Assembly: GCA_945787015.1 (NCBI GenBank)
Contig: CALZGM010000031.1
Span: 1-34,731, forward strand
Direction of reading: 5' to 3'
DNA length: 34,731 bases
Source of the DNA: an uncultured Roseburia sp.
GTDB taxonomy: Bacteria > Bacillota > Clostridia > Lachnospirales > Lachnospiraceae
A program made the position numbers and the translations under genes. The notes below the pieces were generated by a model. That model did not search any database. It saw nothing but the letters and a program-made list of their open reading frames with translations, and had not been told where the DNA came from. Below, piece by piece: positions 16,988 through 25,620 of the stretch (position 1 is its first letter; every line of letters begins with the position of its first letter).

Positions 16988-17803
16988 TTATAGCGGTAAA
17001 AATTCCGGCTTTCTATTTTTGAACACAGTAAAATGGGTAAATCCGGCCTCCTTTAAAATCGGCGTTACCTTTTTAAAATCAAATGCAATCTGGGCAGGCG
17101 CATGAGCATCGGAACCAATCGTAATGATTTCTCCTCCCAGTTCATGATAGCGGGAAATAATTCCCTCAGTCGGATTCGGATGACCAAGTCCATATTTAAA
17201 ACCACCGGTATTGATTTCAATTCCTTTTCCTTTTTCAATAAGGAGCTTTAAAATTTCATCAATCACATCCTGATACTGTGTCCAGACATAGTTCACATTT
17301 TTCGTCGGACCATAGCGCACCACATAATCAATATGCCCGTAGACGTCAAAGCTGTCAAAAACCTTGATATTTTCTAAAATCGATTCAAAATACTCCAGAT
17401 AGCAGTCTTCTTCCTTGCGTCCTTCATAAAATTTGGCATAATAAGGGTCAATTCCGTGCACCAGATGGGAAGAGCCGATGACAAAGTCAAACGGATATTG
17501 TTCTATGATGTCTGCGTGCAGTGCCGCAAGATGAGGCTGTAAACCAAGCTCGATACCAAGCCGCACCGGAAAACGGTCGGCATATTTCTCACGAAGCGCA
17601 GAAACGGATGCGGTATAATTCGGTAAATCCAACAGAAATAGATCCGGTGAGTCCGGATAATCGATATCTAAATGGTCAGTAAAGCAGATACCGCCAAGTC
17701 CTATGTCAATGGCGGTAAGCAGCATGTCTTCTAACGGTGCATCGCTGTCACCGGAAAACTGACTGTGCATATGCAAATCCCAAAGTGTCTGTGTCAGGTT
17801 CAT
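16988..17803 (-). CDS. PHP-domain phosphatase, HisJ/histidinol-phosphatase family
   Basis: This is a metal-dependent phosphoesterase of 271 aa, the normal size for the HisJ-type PHP family that makes histidinol from histidinol phosphate. Metal ligands are visible in DLHMHSQFSGDS (His11, His13), FTDHLDID, GSSHLVHG, EINTGG and GSDAHAP. ATG at 17803 has AGGAGG upstream on the minus strand with good spacing. It is monocistronic, and no other histidine gene is present, which is common for this enzyme. Members of the family also act on other phosphate esters, so the histidine role is likely but not certain. Confidence 0.88.
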   Translation of the reverse strand: MNLTQTLWDLHMHSQFSGDSDAPLEDMLLTAIDIGLGGICFTDHLDIDYPDSPDLFLLDLPNYTASVSALREKYADRFPVRLGIELGLQPHLAALHADIIEQYPFDFVIGSSHLVHGIDPYYAKFYEGRKEEDCYLEYFESILENIKVFDSFDVYGHIDYVVRYGPTKNVNYVWTQYQDVIDEILKLLIEKGKGIEINTGGFKYGLGHPNPTEGIISRYHELGGEIITIGSDAHAPAQIAFDFKKVTPILKEAGFTHFTVFKNRKPEFLPL

Positions 17804-17951
17804 AAGTGCCTCCTGTTAAAAATACTGCTCTTACTATAGCTTATTTTTAAATAGAAAAAAAGGGATTGTACGTAAATTTGTACAAAAAAATGGGAAAAAA
17901 GTAGAGATTTTGTTTATATAGTGAAAAATTTAACAAACTAAAAAGAAGTAC

Positions 17952-17980
17952 TTGAACTTTGTGAGAAAATTAGTTAAAAT
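17952..17980 (+). promoter_or_regulatory. gap promoter
   Basis: TTGAAC (17952-17957), a 17-bp spacer and TAAAAT (17975-17980) give a good vegetative promoter about 70 bp before the gap start. A partial Rex-like half-site, TTGTGAG (17959-17965), lies in the spacer with a poor second half at 17970-17976. Confidence 0.72.
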
Positions 17981-18052
17981 AAAGGAAACTCGGGAATACT
18001 GATTAGCAGGCCCGAAAAAAAGAATACACACAAATTCTAGGAGGAATTAAAA

Positions 18053-19066
18053 ATGGCAGTAAGAGTAGCAATTAATGGTTTCGGCCGTATCGGTCGTCTT
18101 GCTTTCAGACAGATGTTTGATGCAGAAGGTTATGAAGTAGTAGCAATTAACGATTTAACAAGTCCTGATATGCTTGCTCATTTGTTAAAATACGATACAG
18201 CGCAGGGAACATACAAATATGCCAGCACAGTAGAAGCTGGTGAAGATTCTATCACAGTTAACGGAAAGAAAATCACAATCTACGCAAAAGCTAACGCAGC
18301 TGAGCTTCCATGGGGAGAATTAGACGTAGATGTTGTATTAGAGTGTACAGGTTTCTATACCTCAAAAGAAAAAGCTTCTGCTCATATCACAGCAGGTGCT
18401 AAGAAAGTTGTTATCTCTGCTCCGGCAGGAAATGACCTTCCTACCATCGTTTACAATGTAAACCACAAGACATTGAAACCGGAAGATACAGTTATTTCTG
18501 CAGCTTCTTGTACAACAAACTGCTTAGCTCCAATGGCAAAAGCATTAAACGACTTCGCACCAATCCAGTCCGGTATCATGACAACCGTTCATGCTTACAC
18601 AGGTGACCAGATGATTCTTGACGGACCACAGAGAAAAGGTGACAAGAGACGTGCTCGTGCTGGTGCACAGAACATCGTTCCAAACAGCACAGGTGCTGCA
18701 AAAGCTATCGGCTTAGTTATTCCAGAATTAAACGGAAAATTAATCGGTTCTGCACAGCGTGTTCCAACCCCAACAGGTTCTACAACAATCTTAGTTGCAG
18801 TTGTTAAGGGTAAAGTAACAAAAGACGAAATCAACGCAGCTATGAAGGCCGCTGCTACAGATTCTTTCGGATACAACACAGATGAAATCGTATCTTCTGA
18901 CGTTATCGGTATGACATATGGTTCATTATTCGATGCTACACAGACAATGGTATCTTCAATGGAAGATGGCAACTCACTGGTACAGGTTGTATCTTGGTAT
19001 GATAACGAGAACAGCTACACATCTCAGATGGTTAAGACAATCAAATACTTCGCTGAGTTAGCATAA
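18053..19066 (+). CDS. gap: Glyceraldehyde-3-phosphate dehydrogenase
   Basis: This enzyme oxidises glyceraldehyde 3-phosphate to 1,3-bisphosphoglycerate with NAD+, in glycolysis. The 337-aa chain is full length. The Rossmann motif NGFGRIGR (8-15) is followed by INDL with Asp34, the residue that favours NAD over NADP. Catalytic Cys153 sits in [18 protein letters not shown] lies just before ATG 18053. It opens the gap-pgk-tpiA cluster. A terminator-like hairpin after it may reduce read-through into pgk, so gap would be made in excess. Confidence 0.99.
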   Translation: MAVRVAINGFGRIGRLAFRQMFDAEGYEVVAINDLTSPDMLAHLLKYDTAQGTYKYASTVEAGEDSITVNGKKITIYAKANAAELPWGELDVDVVLECTGFYTSKEKASAHITAGAKKVVISAPAGNDLPTIVYNVNHKTLKPEDTVISAASCTTNCLAPMAKALNDFAPIQSGIMTTVHAYTGDQMILDGPQRKGDKRRARAGAQNIVPNSTGAAKAIGLVIPELNGKLIGSAQRVPTPTGSTTILVAVVKGKVTKDEINAAMKAAATDSFGYNTDEIVSSDVIGMTYGSLFDATQTMVSSMEDGNSLVQVVSWYDNENSYTSQMVKTIKYFAELA

Positions 19067-19091
19067 TTCTCGTCATAAGAGACTTTTAAAG

Positions 19092-19124
19092 GGTCCGGTC
19101 CAATTGGACCGGACCTTATTTATT
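19092..19124 (+). terminator. Terminator-like hairpin between gap and pgk
   Basis: A 24-bp perfect palindrome, 19092-19115, is built from GGTCCGGTCC and its complement around AATT. It is followed by TTATTTATT. Because pgk follows 37 bp later without its own clear promoter, this probably attenuates rather than fully stops transcription. Confidence 0.75.
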
Positions 19125-19152
19125 CACCATATAAAACAAGGAGGTCCTAACT

Positions 19153-20376
19153 ATGGGATTAAACAAAAAATCAGTAGATGATATCAATGTAAAAGGCAAA
19201 AGAGTACTTGTAAGATGTGATTTTAACGTACCTTTAAAAGAAGGCGTGATTACAGATGAAACACGTATTAATGCTGCCCTTCCGACAATTCAGAAATTAT
19301 TAAACGATGGCGGCAAGGTAATCCTCTGCTCACATCTTGGAAAAGTAAAGAATGGCCCGAACGAAGGCGAATCTTTAGCACCGGTTGCAAAGAAGCTTTC
19401 TGAAAAATTAGGAAAAGAAGTTGTATTCGTAGCAGATTACAATGTAACAGGCGAAGCTGCAACAAAGGCAGTAGAAGCTATGAAAGAAGGAGATGTTGTA
19501 TTACTTCAGAATACCCGTTTCCGTGGCGCAGAAGAGACCAAGAATGGTGAAGCGTTCTCAAAAGAGTTAGCTGACTTAGCAGACGTTTATGTATGTGACG
19601 CTTTTGGTTCTTCTCACAGAGCACATGCTTCTGTAGCAGGCGTTACAAAGTTCATCAGCGAAAAAGGCGGCGACAATGTAGTTGGTTACTTAATGCAGAA
19701 AGAAATCGACTTCCTTGGTAATGCAGTAGAGAATCCGGTACGTCCTTTCGTAGCAATCCTTGGCGGTGCCAAAGTTGCTGATAAGTTAAATGTTATTAAT
19801 AACCTCTTAGAGAAGTGTGATACTTTAATCATCGGTGGCGGTATGGCTTATACCTTCTTAAAAGCTCAGGGTTATGAAATCGGTACTTCCTTAGTAGATA
19901 ATGAGAAATTAGATTACTGTAAAGAAATGATGGCAAAAGCAGAGAAGCTTGGAAAGAAATTATTATTACCGGTTGATGCTGTTACAATCAAAGAGTTCCC
20001 AAGCCCAATCGATGCACCGGTTGAGACAGAAGTATACGATACAACAGATATGCCTGCAGACCGTGAAGGCTGTGATATCGGACCGAAATCAGCTGAATTA
20101 TTTGCAGAAGCTGTAAAGACAGCAAAGACTGTTGTTTGGAACGGACCTATGGGTGTATTTGAGAACCCAACACTTGCAGCAGGTACTCTTGCAGTAGCAA
20201 AAGCATTAGCAGAAACAGACGCTACAACGATTATCGGTGGTGGTGACTCCGCAGCTGCTGTAAACCAGATGGGCTACGGCGACAAGATGAGCCACATCTC
20301 AACAGGCGGCGGCGCTTCCTTAGAGTTCCTGGAAGGAAAAGAGCTTCCAGGCGTTATGGCTGCAGACGATAAATAG
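19153..20376 (+). CDS. pgk: Phosphoglycerate kinase
   Basis: This enzyme transfers the acyl phosphate of 1,3-bisphosphoglycerate to ADP, the first ATP-forming step of glycolysis. At 407 aa it is slightly longer than the bacterial norm of about 395. The start [13 protein letters not shown] matches the PGK signature, with the substrate-binding Arg/Asp cluster. The nucleotide domain has [24 protein letters not shown] and the C-terminal [11 protein letters not shown] and [21 protein letters not shown] precedes ATG 19153. Cytoplasmic. It lies between gap and tpiA, the common order in Firmicutes. Confidence 0.99.
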   Translation: MGLNKKSVDDINVKGKRVLVRCDFNVPLKEGVITDETRINAALPTIQKLLNDGGKVILCSHLGKVKNGPNEGESLAPVAKKLSEKLGKEVVFVADYNVTGEAATKAVEAMKEGDVVLLQNTRFRGAEETKNGEAFSKELADLADVYVCDAFGSSHRAHASVAGVTKFISEKGGDNVVGYLMQKEIDFLGNAVENPVRPFVAILGGAKVADKLNVINNLLEKCDTLIIGGGMAYTFLKAQGYEIGTSLVDNEKLDYCKEMMAKAEKLGKKLLLPVDAVTIKEFPSPIDAPVETEVYDTTDMPADREGCDIGPKSAELFAEAVKTAKTVVWNGPMGVFENPTLAAGTLAVAKALAETDATTIIGGGDSAAAVNQMGYGDKMSHISTGGGASLEFLEGKELPGVMAADDK

Positions 20377-20378
20377 TC

Positions 20379-20508
20379 GCGAGGAGCAGACTGAGAGAAC
20401 TGCAAATAGTGAAAGACTCATGCTTGCATGAAGGAATTCACTATTTGTAGTTATTGAAGCGCGGACGCGCACGAAAAACGCATGCGTTTTGAGTGGGATG
20501 CTCCGAGC
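20379..20508 (+). other. Highly folded spacer between pgk and tpiA
   Basis: Within 130 nt I see four nested or adjacent stems. An outer helix (20379-20388 with 20499-20508) has two mismatches. A 16-bp hairpin joins 20398-20413 with 20437-20452, with an inner CATGC/GCATG stem. A small GCGC hairpin lies at 20459-20470. A perfect 16-bp palindrome, AAAACGCATGCGTTTT, lies at 20475-20490. The layout resembles a four-way junction RNA. No terminator T-tract follows. It could be a structured regulatory RNA or a dispersed repeat. Confidence 0.5.
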
Positions 20509-20542
20509 ACGATATATATATAAATTTAGAGAGGTCAAAATC

Positions 20543-21292
20543 ATGGCAAGAAAGAAAATTGTAGCCGGTAACTGGAAAATGAACATGACTCCAAGCCAGG
20601 CTGTCGCATTAGTAGAAGAATTAAAACCGCTTGTAGCAAGTGATGAAGTAGAAGTCGTATACTGTGTTCCTGCAATCGACATCGTTCCGGTTGTGGAAGC
20701 AGTAAAAGGTACTAACGTAGTAGTTGGTGCTGAAAACATGTACTACGAAGAAAAAGGTGCTTATACCGGCGAAATCTCTCCGGAGATGTTAGTAGATGCA
20801 GGCGTTAAATATGTCATTATCGGACATTCTGAGAGACGTGATTATTTCAAAGAGTGTGACTGCATGTTAAATAAGAAAGTAAAGAAAGCATTCGAGCACA
20901 ACTTAACACCAATCCTTTGCTGTGGAGAATCTTTAGAGCAGAGAGAAATGGGTGTTACACTTGACTGGATTCGTTTCCAGATTAAGTCTGATTTAAAAGA
21001 CATTACTGCAGAACAGGTGGCTTCTATGGTAATTGCATATGAGCCAATCTGGGCAATCGGAACCGGTAAAACAGCAACAACAGAGCAGGCACAGGAAGTA
21101 TGTAAAGCAATCCGTGAATGCATCGCAGAAGTATATGGAACAGATACAGCTGAAAAAGTACGTATTCAGTACGGCGGTTCTGTAAATGCAGGAAACGCAG
21201 CTGAGTTATTTGCACAGCCGGATATCGATGGCGGATTAGTTGGCGGCGCAAGCTTAAAGGCTGATTTTGGAAAAATTGTCAACTATAAATAA
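20543..21292 (+). CDS. tpiA: Triose-phosphate isomerase
   Basis: This enzyme interconverts dihydroxyacetone phosphate and glyceraldehyde 3-phosphate in glycolysis. The 249-aa chain is standard length. Active-site residues are Lys12 in NWKMN, His95 in IIGHSERR and Glu167 in [11 protein letters not shown], and the phosphate loop YGGSVN is present. ATG 20543 is the true start, with GAGAGGT upstream; the in-frame ATG at 20489 lies inside the folded spacer and would add 18 unrelated residues. It is followed by a strong terminator, which closes the gap-pgk-tpiA unit. Confidence 0.99.
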   Translation: MARKKIVAGNWKMNMTPSQAVALVEELKPLVASDEVEVVYCVPAIDIVPVVEAVKGTNVVVGAENMYYEEKGAYTGEISPEMLVDAGVKYVIIGHSERRDYFKECDCMLNKKVKKAFEHNLTPILCCGESLEQREMGVTLDWIRFQIKSDLKDITAEQVASMVIAYEPIWAIGTGKTATTEQAQEVCKAIRECIAEVYGTDTAEKVRIQYGGSVNAGNAAELFAQPDIDGGLVGGASLKADFGKIVNYK

Positions 21293-21313
21293 GACGCGAC
21301 CGGATATAAACAT

Positions 21314-21342
21314 AAAGGGAACCAGGTTCTGGTTCCCTTTTC
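21314..21342 (+). terminator. Intrinsic terminator after tpiA
   Basis: A perfect 12-bp stem (21314-21325 with 21329-21340) with loop GTT is followed by TT. It is GC-rich at the core, and the T run is partly in the stem. Confidence 0.82.
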
Positions 21343-21367
21343 TAAAAGAGGGTTTGGAGTACAAAGG

Positions 21368-22876
21368 GTGAAAATACATAGCAAACATTTCAGACAAATG
21401 CTTGCCGGGGCAGTTTTTATCATATTCCTATTATCGGGCTGCAGCAGTCAGGTAAGTAATCAGGGCGGAGACATCATGGAGGACACCGAAAGTATGGAAA
21501 AAGAGATGACACCGCCAAAAGAAATCCGGAATTTGACGGAAGCATATGATGTGATTTTGACGGGAGCTACAAAGGAATTTATAGCGGGGTATCCACTGGA
21601 CGATTCCTATTTAATGTGGCTTACTGCAGAATATGGAGAAGATAATTTATTGAAAATTGCATATGCAGTTCTGGACGGGGAGCAGGATGAGGATATCTGG
21701 TATGAGATTACCGGAAATTCAATTCACGTGTTGTGGACTTTATATTGCGAAAATACAGGAATGAAACCGGAAATGCAAAAGAATGTTGCCTGGACAGCGT
21801 GTAATAGCGAAGAAGAGATTGTCATCAGTTTTACAGGGGATTTCAATCTTGCAGAGGACTGGTATACCATGGAGCGCTACATAGATGCAAAAAATGACCT
21901 TTCTGAGTGTATTGACGCTGAGTTGCTACGCGAAATGCAAAGCGCAGATATTCTGATGATGAATAATGAGTTTGTATACAGTGACAATAAGGAAGCGTTA
22001 GAGGGAAAAGCCTATACGTTTCGTGCGGATTTAGAACGGATTCAGATTTTAGAAGAATTTGGCGTGGACATTGTGTCGCTTGGAAATAATCATACCTATG
22101 ATTTTGGAGAAGAAGGTCTTCTTGATACATTAGATGTGCTGGATGATGCCGGCGTTGCGTATATAGGGGCCGGAAGAAATCTGGATGAGGCGAAAAAAAT
22201 TGTCTATTTTGTAGCGAATGGGAAAAAGATTGCTTTTGTGTCAGCTACGGAGATTGAACGCACCAAAAAGTATACAAAAGAAGCAACCGAGGATGCAGCA
22301 GGAGTTTTAAAGACCCTTTATCCGCAGGTGTTTTGCGAGGTGATTGAAGAAGCAGCAAAATACAGTGATTACGTTATTGCGATTCCACATTGGGGATCAG
22401 AAGGAACCTTATATCCGGATGCATCTCAGTTAAGACTGGCAAAATTGTATGAAAAGGCAGGCGCAGATGCGATTATCGGCGGACATCCACATCGATTGCA
22501 GGGAGCAGGCTTTATCAATGATACACCGGTGGCATACAGCATAGGAAATTTCTGGTTTTCAACCGGAACTTTGTATACCACATTGGCACAGGTTGTGATT
22601 AGTTCAGATGGAAAGCTGACATTAAAATTTCTGCCATGTGTGCAAAAGGACTTGACAACAAGCCTGATAACAGATAAAACAGAAAAGGATGAATTTTATC
22701 ATTACATTGCGGCGATTTCTTCCAATATTGGGATAGATGCGGCAGGTAATGTTTATAATACAAAGGAAACGGAAAGAGAGTTCCTTTATAATTCGAATGA
22801 CAGTACCACCCCTGTCCGTGGAGGAAGGGATAATGATGGTTTTGCGATTGATATTGTCGGAAATCGAATTGAATAA
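21368..22876 (+). CDS. CapA-family metallophosphatase-like lipoprotein
   Basis: This is a predicted cell-surface lipoprotein of 502 aa. The signal peptide ends in the lipobox LLSGC (Cys25). An acidic linker and an unassigned helical region (about 40-150) precede a CapA/poly-gamma-glutamate-type metallophosphoesterase-like domain (about 155-430) with SFTGDFNLA, VSLGNNHTYDFGEEG, AIPHWGSEG and IIGGHPHRLQG. GTG at 21368 is used as the start, with GGAG upstream. No capB, capC or capsule gene is adjacent, so polymer synthesis is not implied. CapA-like proteins without these partners have been linked to cell-wall or spore roles (family knowledge; not shown here). It lies 33 bp before gpmI and may be co-transcribed with it. 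Confidence 0.85.
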   Translation: MKIHSKHFRQMLAGAVFIIFLLSGCSSQVSNQGGDIMEDTESMEKEMTPPKEIRNLTEAYDVILTGATKEFIAGYPLDDSYLMWLTAEYGEDNLLKIAYAVLDGEQDEDIWYEITGNSIHVLWTLYCENTGMKPEMQKNVAWTACNSEEEIVISFTGDFNLAEDWYTMERYIDAKNDLSECIDAELLREMQSADILMMNNEFVYSDNKEALEGKAYTFRADLERIQILEEFGVDIVSLGNNHTYDFGEEGLLDTLDVLDDAGVAYIGAGRNLDEAKKIVYFVANGKKIAFVSATEIERTKKYTKEATEDAAGVLKTLYPQVFCEVIEEAAKYSDYVIAIPHWGSEGTLYPDASQLRLAKLYEKAGADAIIGGHPHRLQGAGFINDTPVAYSIGNFWFSTGTLYTTLAQVVISSDGKLTLKFLPCVQKDLTTSLITDKTEKDEFYHYIAAISSNIGIDAAGNVYNTKETEREFLYNSNDSTTPVRGGRDNDGFAIDIVGNRIE

Positions 22877-22909
22877 TATCGAATTTTAGAGAAAAGTGAG
22901 GAAAAAATT

Positions 22910-24448
22910 ATGAGCAAAAGACCAACCGTACTTATGATATTAGACGGATACGGACTGAACGAAAAAACAGAGGGTAATGCAGTTGCACAGGCAAAGACTC
23001 CTGTAATGGATGGCTTAATGGCTGAGTATCCATTTGTAAAAGGATATGCAAGCGGATTGGCTGTAGGTTTGCCGGACGGACAGATGGGTAACTCCGAAGT
23101 AGGTCACTTAAATATGGGTGCCGGAAGAATTGTATATCAGGAGCTTACCAGAATCACAAAAGAAATCGAAGATGGAGATTTCTTCAAAAACGAAGCATTA
23201 TTAGCAGCAATGGCAAATGTAAAGGAAAATAATTCTGACTTACATTTATACGGTCTGTTATCAGATGGCGGTGTACACAGCCATATCACACATCTTTATG
23301 GCTTGCTGGAATTAGCCAAAAGAGAAGGCGTGAAAAATGTTTATGTACATTGTTTCTTAGACGGACGTGATACCGCACCTACCTCAGGTAAAGGTTTTAT
23401 CGAAGCATTAGAAGCAAAAATGGCTGAAATCGGTGTGGGTAAAATCGCTTCCATCAGCGGACGCTATTACGCAATGGATCGTGATAACCGCTGGGATCGT
23501 GTAGAAAAAGCATACAACGTGTTAACAAAGGGTGAAGGCGAGCAGGCTACTGATGCAGTAGAAGCGATGGAAGCTTCTTATGCAAAGGATGTAACAGATG
23601 AGTTCTTCGTGCCGACCGCAATTACAGAAAACGGTGCACCACGTGCGACAATCAAAGACGGTGACAGCGTGATTTTCTTTAACTTCCGTCCGGACCGTGC
23701 ACGTGAAATTACAAGAACCTTCTGTATGGATGAGTTTGACGGCTTTGACAGAGGTGCCAGAAAGCAGGTAACCTATGTCTGCTTCACAGAATACGATGTT
23801 ACCATTCCAAATAAAATCATTGCCTTCAAGAAGGTAGAATTAAAGAATACTTTTGGCGAATACTTAGCAGCAAACGGAAAGACACAGGCAAGAATTGCAG
23901 AAACAGAGAAATATGCACATGTAACCTTCTTCTTCAACGGCGGTGTAGAAGAACCGAACCAGGGAGAAGACCGTATCTTAGTAAACTCTCCAAAGGTTGC
24001 TACTTATGATTTGCAGCCGGAAATGAGTGCTCCGGAAGTCTGCGACAGACTTTGTGAAGCAATCCGTTCTGAGAAATATGATGTCATTATCATCAACTTT
24101 GCAAACCCGGATATGGTTGGCCATACAGGCATTATGGAAGCAGCAGTAAAAGCGGTAGAAACTGTTGATGCATGCGTAGGAAAAGCGGTGGAAGCAATAA
24201 AGGAAGTAAATGGACAGATGTTTATCTGTGCAGATCATGGAAATGCAGAGCAGTTAGTAGATTACGAAACAGGTGCTCCGTTTACAGCCCACACTACAAA
24301 TCCGGTGCCGTTCATCTTAGTAAATGCAGATCCGGCATATAAATTGAGAGAAAATGGATGTCTGGCAGATATTATTCCTACCATGATTGAATTAATGGGT
24401 ATGGAACAGCCGGTTGAAATGACAGGAAAATCTTTATTAGTGAAATAG
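22910..24448 (+). CDS. gpmI: 2,3-bisphosphoglycerate-independent phosphoglycerate mutase
   Basis: This enzyme interconverts 3- and 2-phosphoglycerate using two manganese ions. The 512-aa chain is the usual length. Asp12 in MILDGYG and the phosphorylated Ser62 in [17 protein letters not shown] are present, followed by the transferase domain with DGRDTAP and [14 protein letters not shown]. The phosphatase-domain metal motifs appear as [12 protein letters not shown] and CADHGNAEQ. It has no evident promoter of its own in the 33-bp gap after the CapA-like gene, and it ends at a strong terminator. Enolase is not in this window. Confidence 0.99.
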   Translation: MSKRPTVLMILDGYGLNEKTEGNAVAQAKTPVMDGLMAEYPFVKGYASGLAVGLPDGQMGNSEVGHLNMGAGRIVYQELTRITKEIEDGDFFKNEALLAAMANVKENNSDLHLYGLLSDGGVHSHITHLYGLLELAKREGVKNVYVHCFLDGRDTAPTSGKGFIEALEAKMAEIGVGKIASISGRYYAMDRDNRWDRVEKAYNVLTKGEGEQATDAVEAMEASYAKDVTDEFFVPTAITENGAPRATIKDGDSVIFFNFRPDRAREITRTFCMDEFDGFDRGARKQVTYVCFTEYDVTIPNKIIAFKKVELKNTFGEYLAANGKTQARIAETEKYAHVTFFFNGGVEEPNQGEDRILVNSPKVATYDLQPEMSAPEVCDRLCEAIRSEKYDVIIINFANPDMVGHTGIMEAAVKAVETVDACVGKAVEAIKEVNGQMFICADHGNAEQLVDYETGAPFTAHTTNPVPFILVNADPAYKLRENGCLADIIPTMIELMGMEQPVEMTGKSLLVK

Positions 24449-24460
24449 TTTTGGATACAA

Positions 24461-24488
24461 AAAAGGCAACCGGGAAGGTTGCCTTTTT
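24461..24488 (+). terminator. Intrinsic terminator after gpmI
   Basis: AAAAGGCAACC (24461-24471) and GGTTGCCTTTT (24477-24487) pair perfectly around a 5-nt loop and run into T. It is a clean rho-independent terminator. Confidence 0.9.
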
Positions 24489-24558
24489 GTGTTTCATAGT
24501 AGTTAGCTATGTAACGGGGGATTTATATGATAAAGGTAAGAGGATAGCAAATTAGTTA

Positions 24559-24615
24559 TTTAGTACTTTTGTTCTAAACCTATTATATATCTGGTACTAA
24601 AGTACGTCAAGTACT
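24559..24615 (+). repeat. Cluster of AGTAC half-sites upstream of purC
   Basis: AGTAC or its complement GTACT occurs in TTTAGTACT (24559-24567), GGTACTAAAGTACG (about 24593-24606) and CAAGTACT (24608-24615). The cluster lies just upstream of the purC promoter. It could be a regulator binding region or chance in AT-rich DNA. Confidence 0.35.
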
Positions 24616-24649
24616 ATTTTTATATTTTCTGAAAAAACTTATAAAAACG

Positions 24650-24678
24650 TTGATTTCTGAATAGGAGCGTATTATACT
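24650..24678 (+). promoter_or_regulatory. purC promoter
   Basis: TTGATT (24650-24655), a 17-bp spacer and TATACT (24673-24678) lie about 45 bp before the purC start. The resulting leader is short, leaving no room for a purine riboswitch. Confidence 0.72.
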
Positions 24679-24722
24679 TTTAATGATTATTGATGCGATT
24701 TTACAAACAGGAGGAAAACAAG

Positions 24723-25595
24723 ATGCAGGAATTTAAACCATTCAAGGAAGGCAAGGTTCGTGAGGTATATGATAACGGAGACAGTCTGATTATAGTAGCA
24801 ACAGACCGTATTTCCGCTTTTGACTATATTTTAAAGAACAAGATTACAAAGAAAGGCGCGATTCTTACACAGATGTCTAAATTCTGGTTTGATTTTACAA
24901 AGGATGTGATTCCAAACCACATGATTTCTACTGATGTAAAGGACATGCCGGAATTTTTCCAAAACGAAAGATTTGACGGAAACAGCATGCTGTGTAAAAA
25001 GCTTGAGATGCTTCCGATTGAATGTATTGTCCGCGGTTATATCACAGGCAGCGGCTGGGCAAGCTACAAGGAAAACGGAACCGTATGCGGTATTAAACTT
25101 CCGGAGGGCTTAGTTGAGTCAGAAAAGCTTCCTGAACCGATTTATACCCCAAGTACCAAGGCAGAGCTTGGAGACCATGATGAGAATATTTCCTTCGAAA
25201 AGAGCATCGAAGTGTTAGAAAAACAATATCCGGGTAAAGGATTAGAGTATGCAACCAAGATTAAGGATGCAACCATTGCTATATATAAAAAGTGCGCAGA
25301 ATATGCGTTAAGCAAGGGAATTATTATTGCAGATACCAAGTTTGAGTTTGGTTTGGATGAGAACGGCAATGTAGTCATCGGTGATGAGATGCTGACACCG
25401 GACAGCTCCCGTTTCTGGCCGGTAGAAGGCTATGAGAAGGGCAAAGGTCAGCCATCTTTTGACAAACAGTATGTCAGAGACTGGTTAAAAGCAAATCCGG
25501 ACAGCGATTTCTTATTACCGGAAGAAGTTGTTGATAAGACGATTGCTAAATATAAAGAAGCATATGAATTATTAACAGGCAAAGAATTTGAATAA
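24723..25595 (+). CDS. purC: SAICAR synthetase
   Basis: This enzyme joins aspartate to CAIR using ATP in de novo purine synthesis. The 290-aa product fits the longer SAICAR synthetase form. It has the N-terminal GKVREVY motif, [11 protein letters not shown], the [18 protein letters not shown] signature and IADTKFEFG followed by the [13 protein letters not shown] motif. ATG 24723 is chosen because AGGAGG lies just before it; the ATG at 24690 lacks a ribosome site. It is 25 bp upstream of purB and shares its promoter. Confidence 0.99.
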   Translation: MQEFKPFKEGKVREVYDNGDSLIIVATDRISAFDYILKNKITKKGAILTQMSKFWFDFTKDVIPNHMISTDVKDMPEFFQNERFDGNSMLCKKLEMLPIECIVRGYITGSGWASYKENGTVCGIKLPEGLVESEKLPEPIYTPSTKAELGDHDENISFEKSIEVLEKQYPGKGLEYATKIKDATIAIYKKCAEYALSKGIIIADTKFEFGLDENGNVVIGDEMLTPDSSRFWPVEGYEKGKGQPSFDKQYVRDWLKANPDSDFLLPEEVVDKTIAKYKEAYELLTGKEFE

Positions 25596-25620
25596 ATCCA
25601 AAGAAAACCAGGAGGTTATA

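Noticed and set aside
20320-20739. Minus-strand open frame across the pgk-tpiA spacer
   Set aside because: It spans the ends of two conserved + genes and the folded spacer, and has no ribosome site or known domain.
21368-22876. CapA-like gene as part of a capsule operon
   Set aside because: No capB, capC or polysaccharide gene is adjacent; neighbours are glycolytic.
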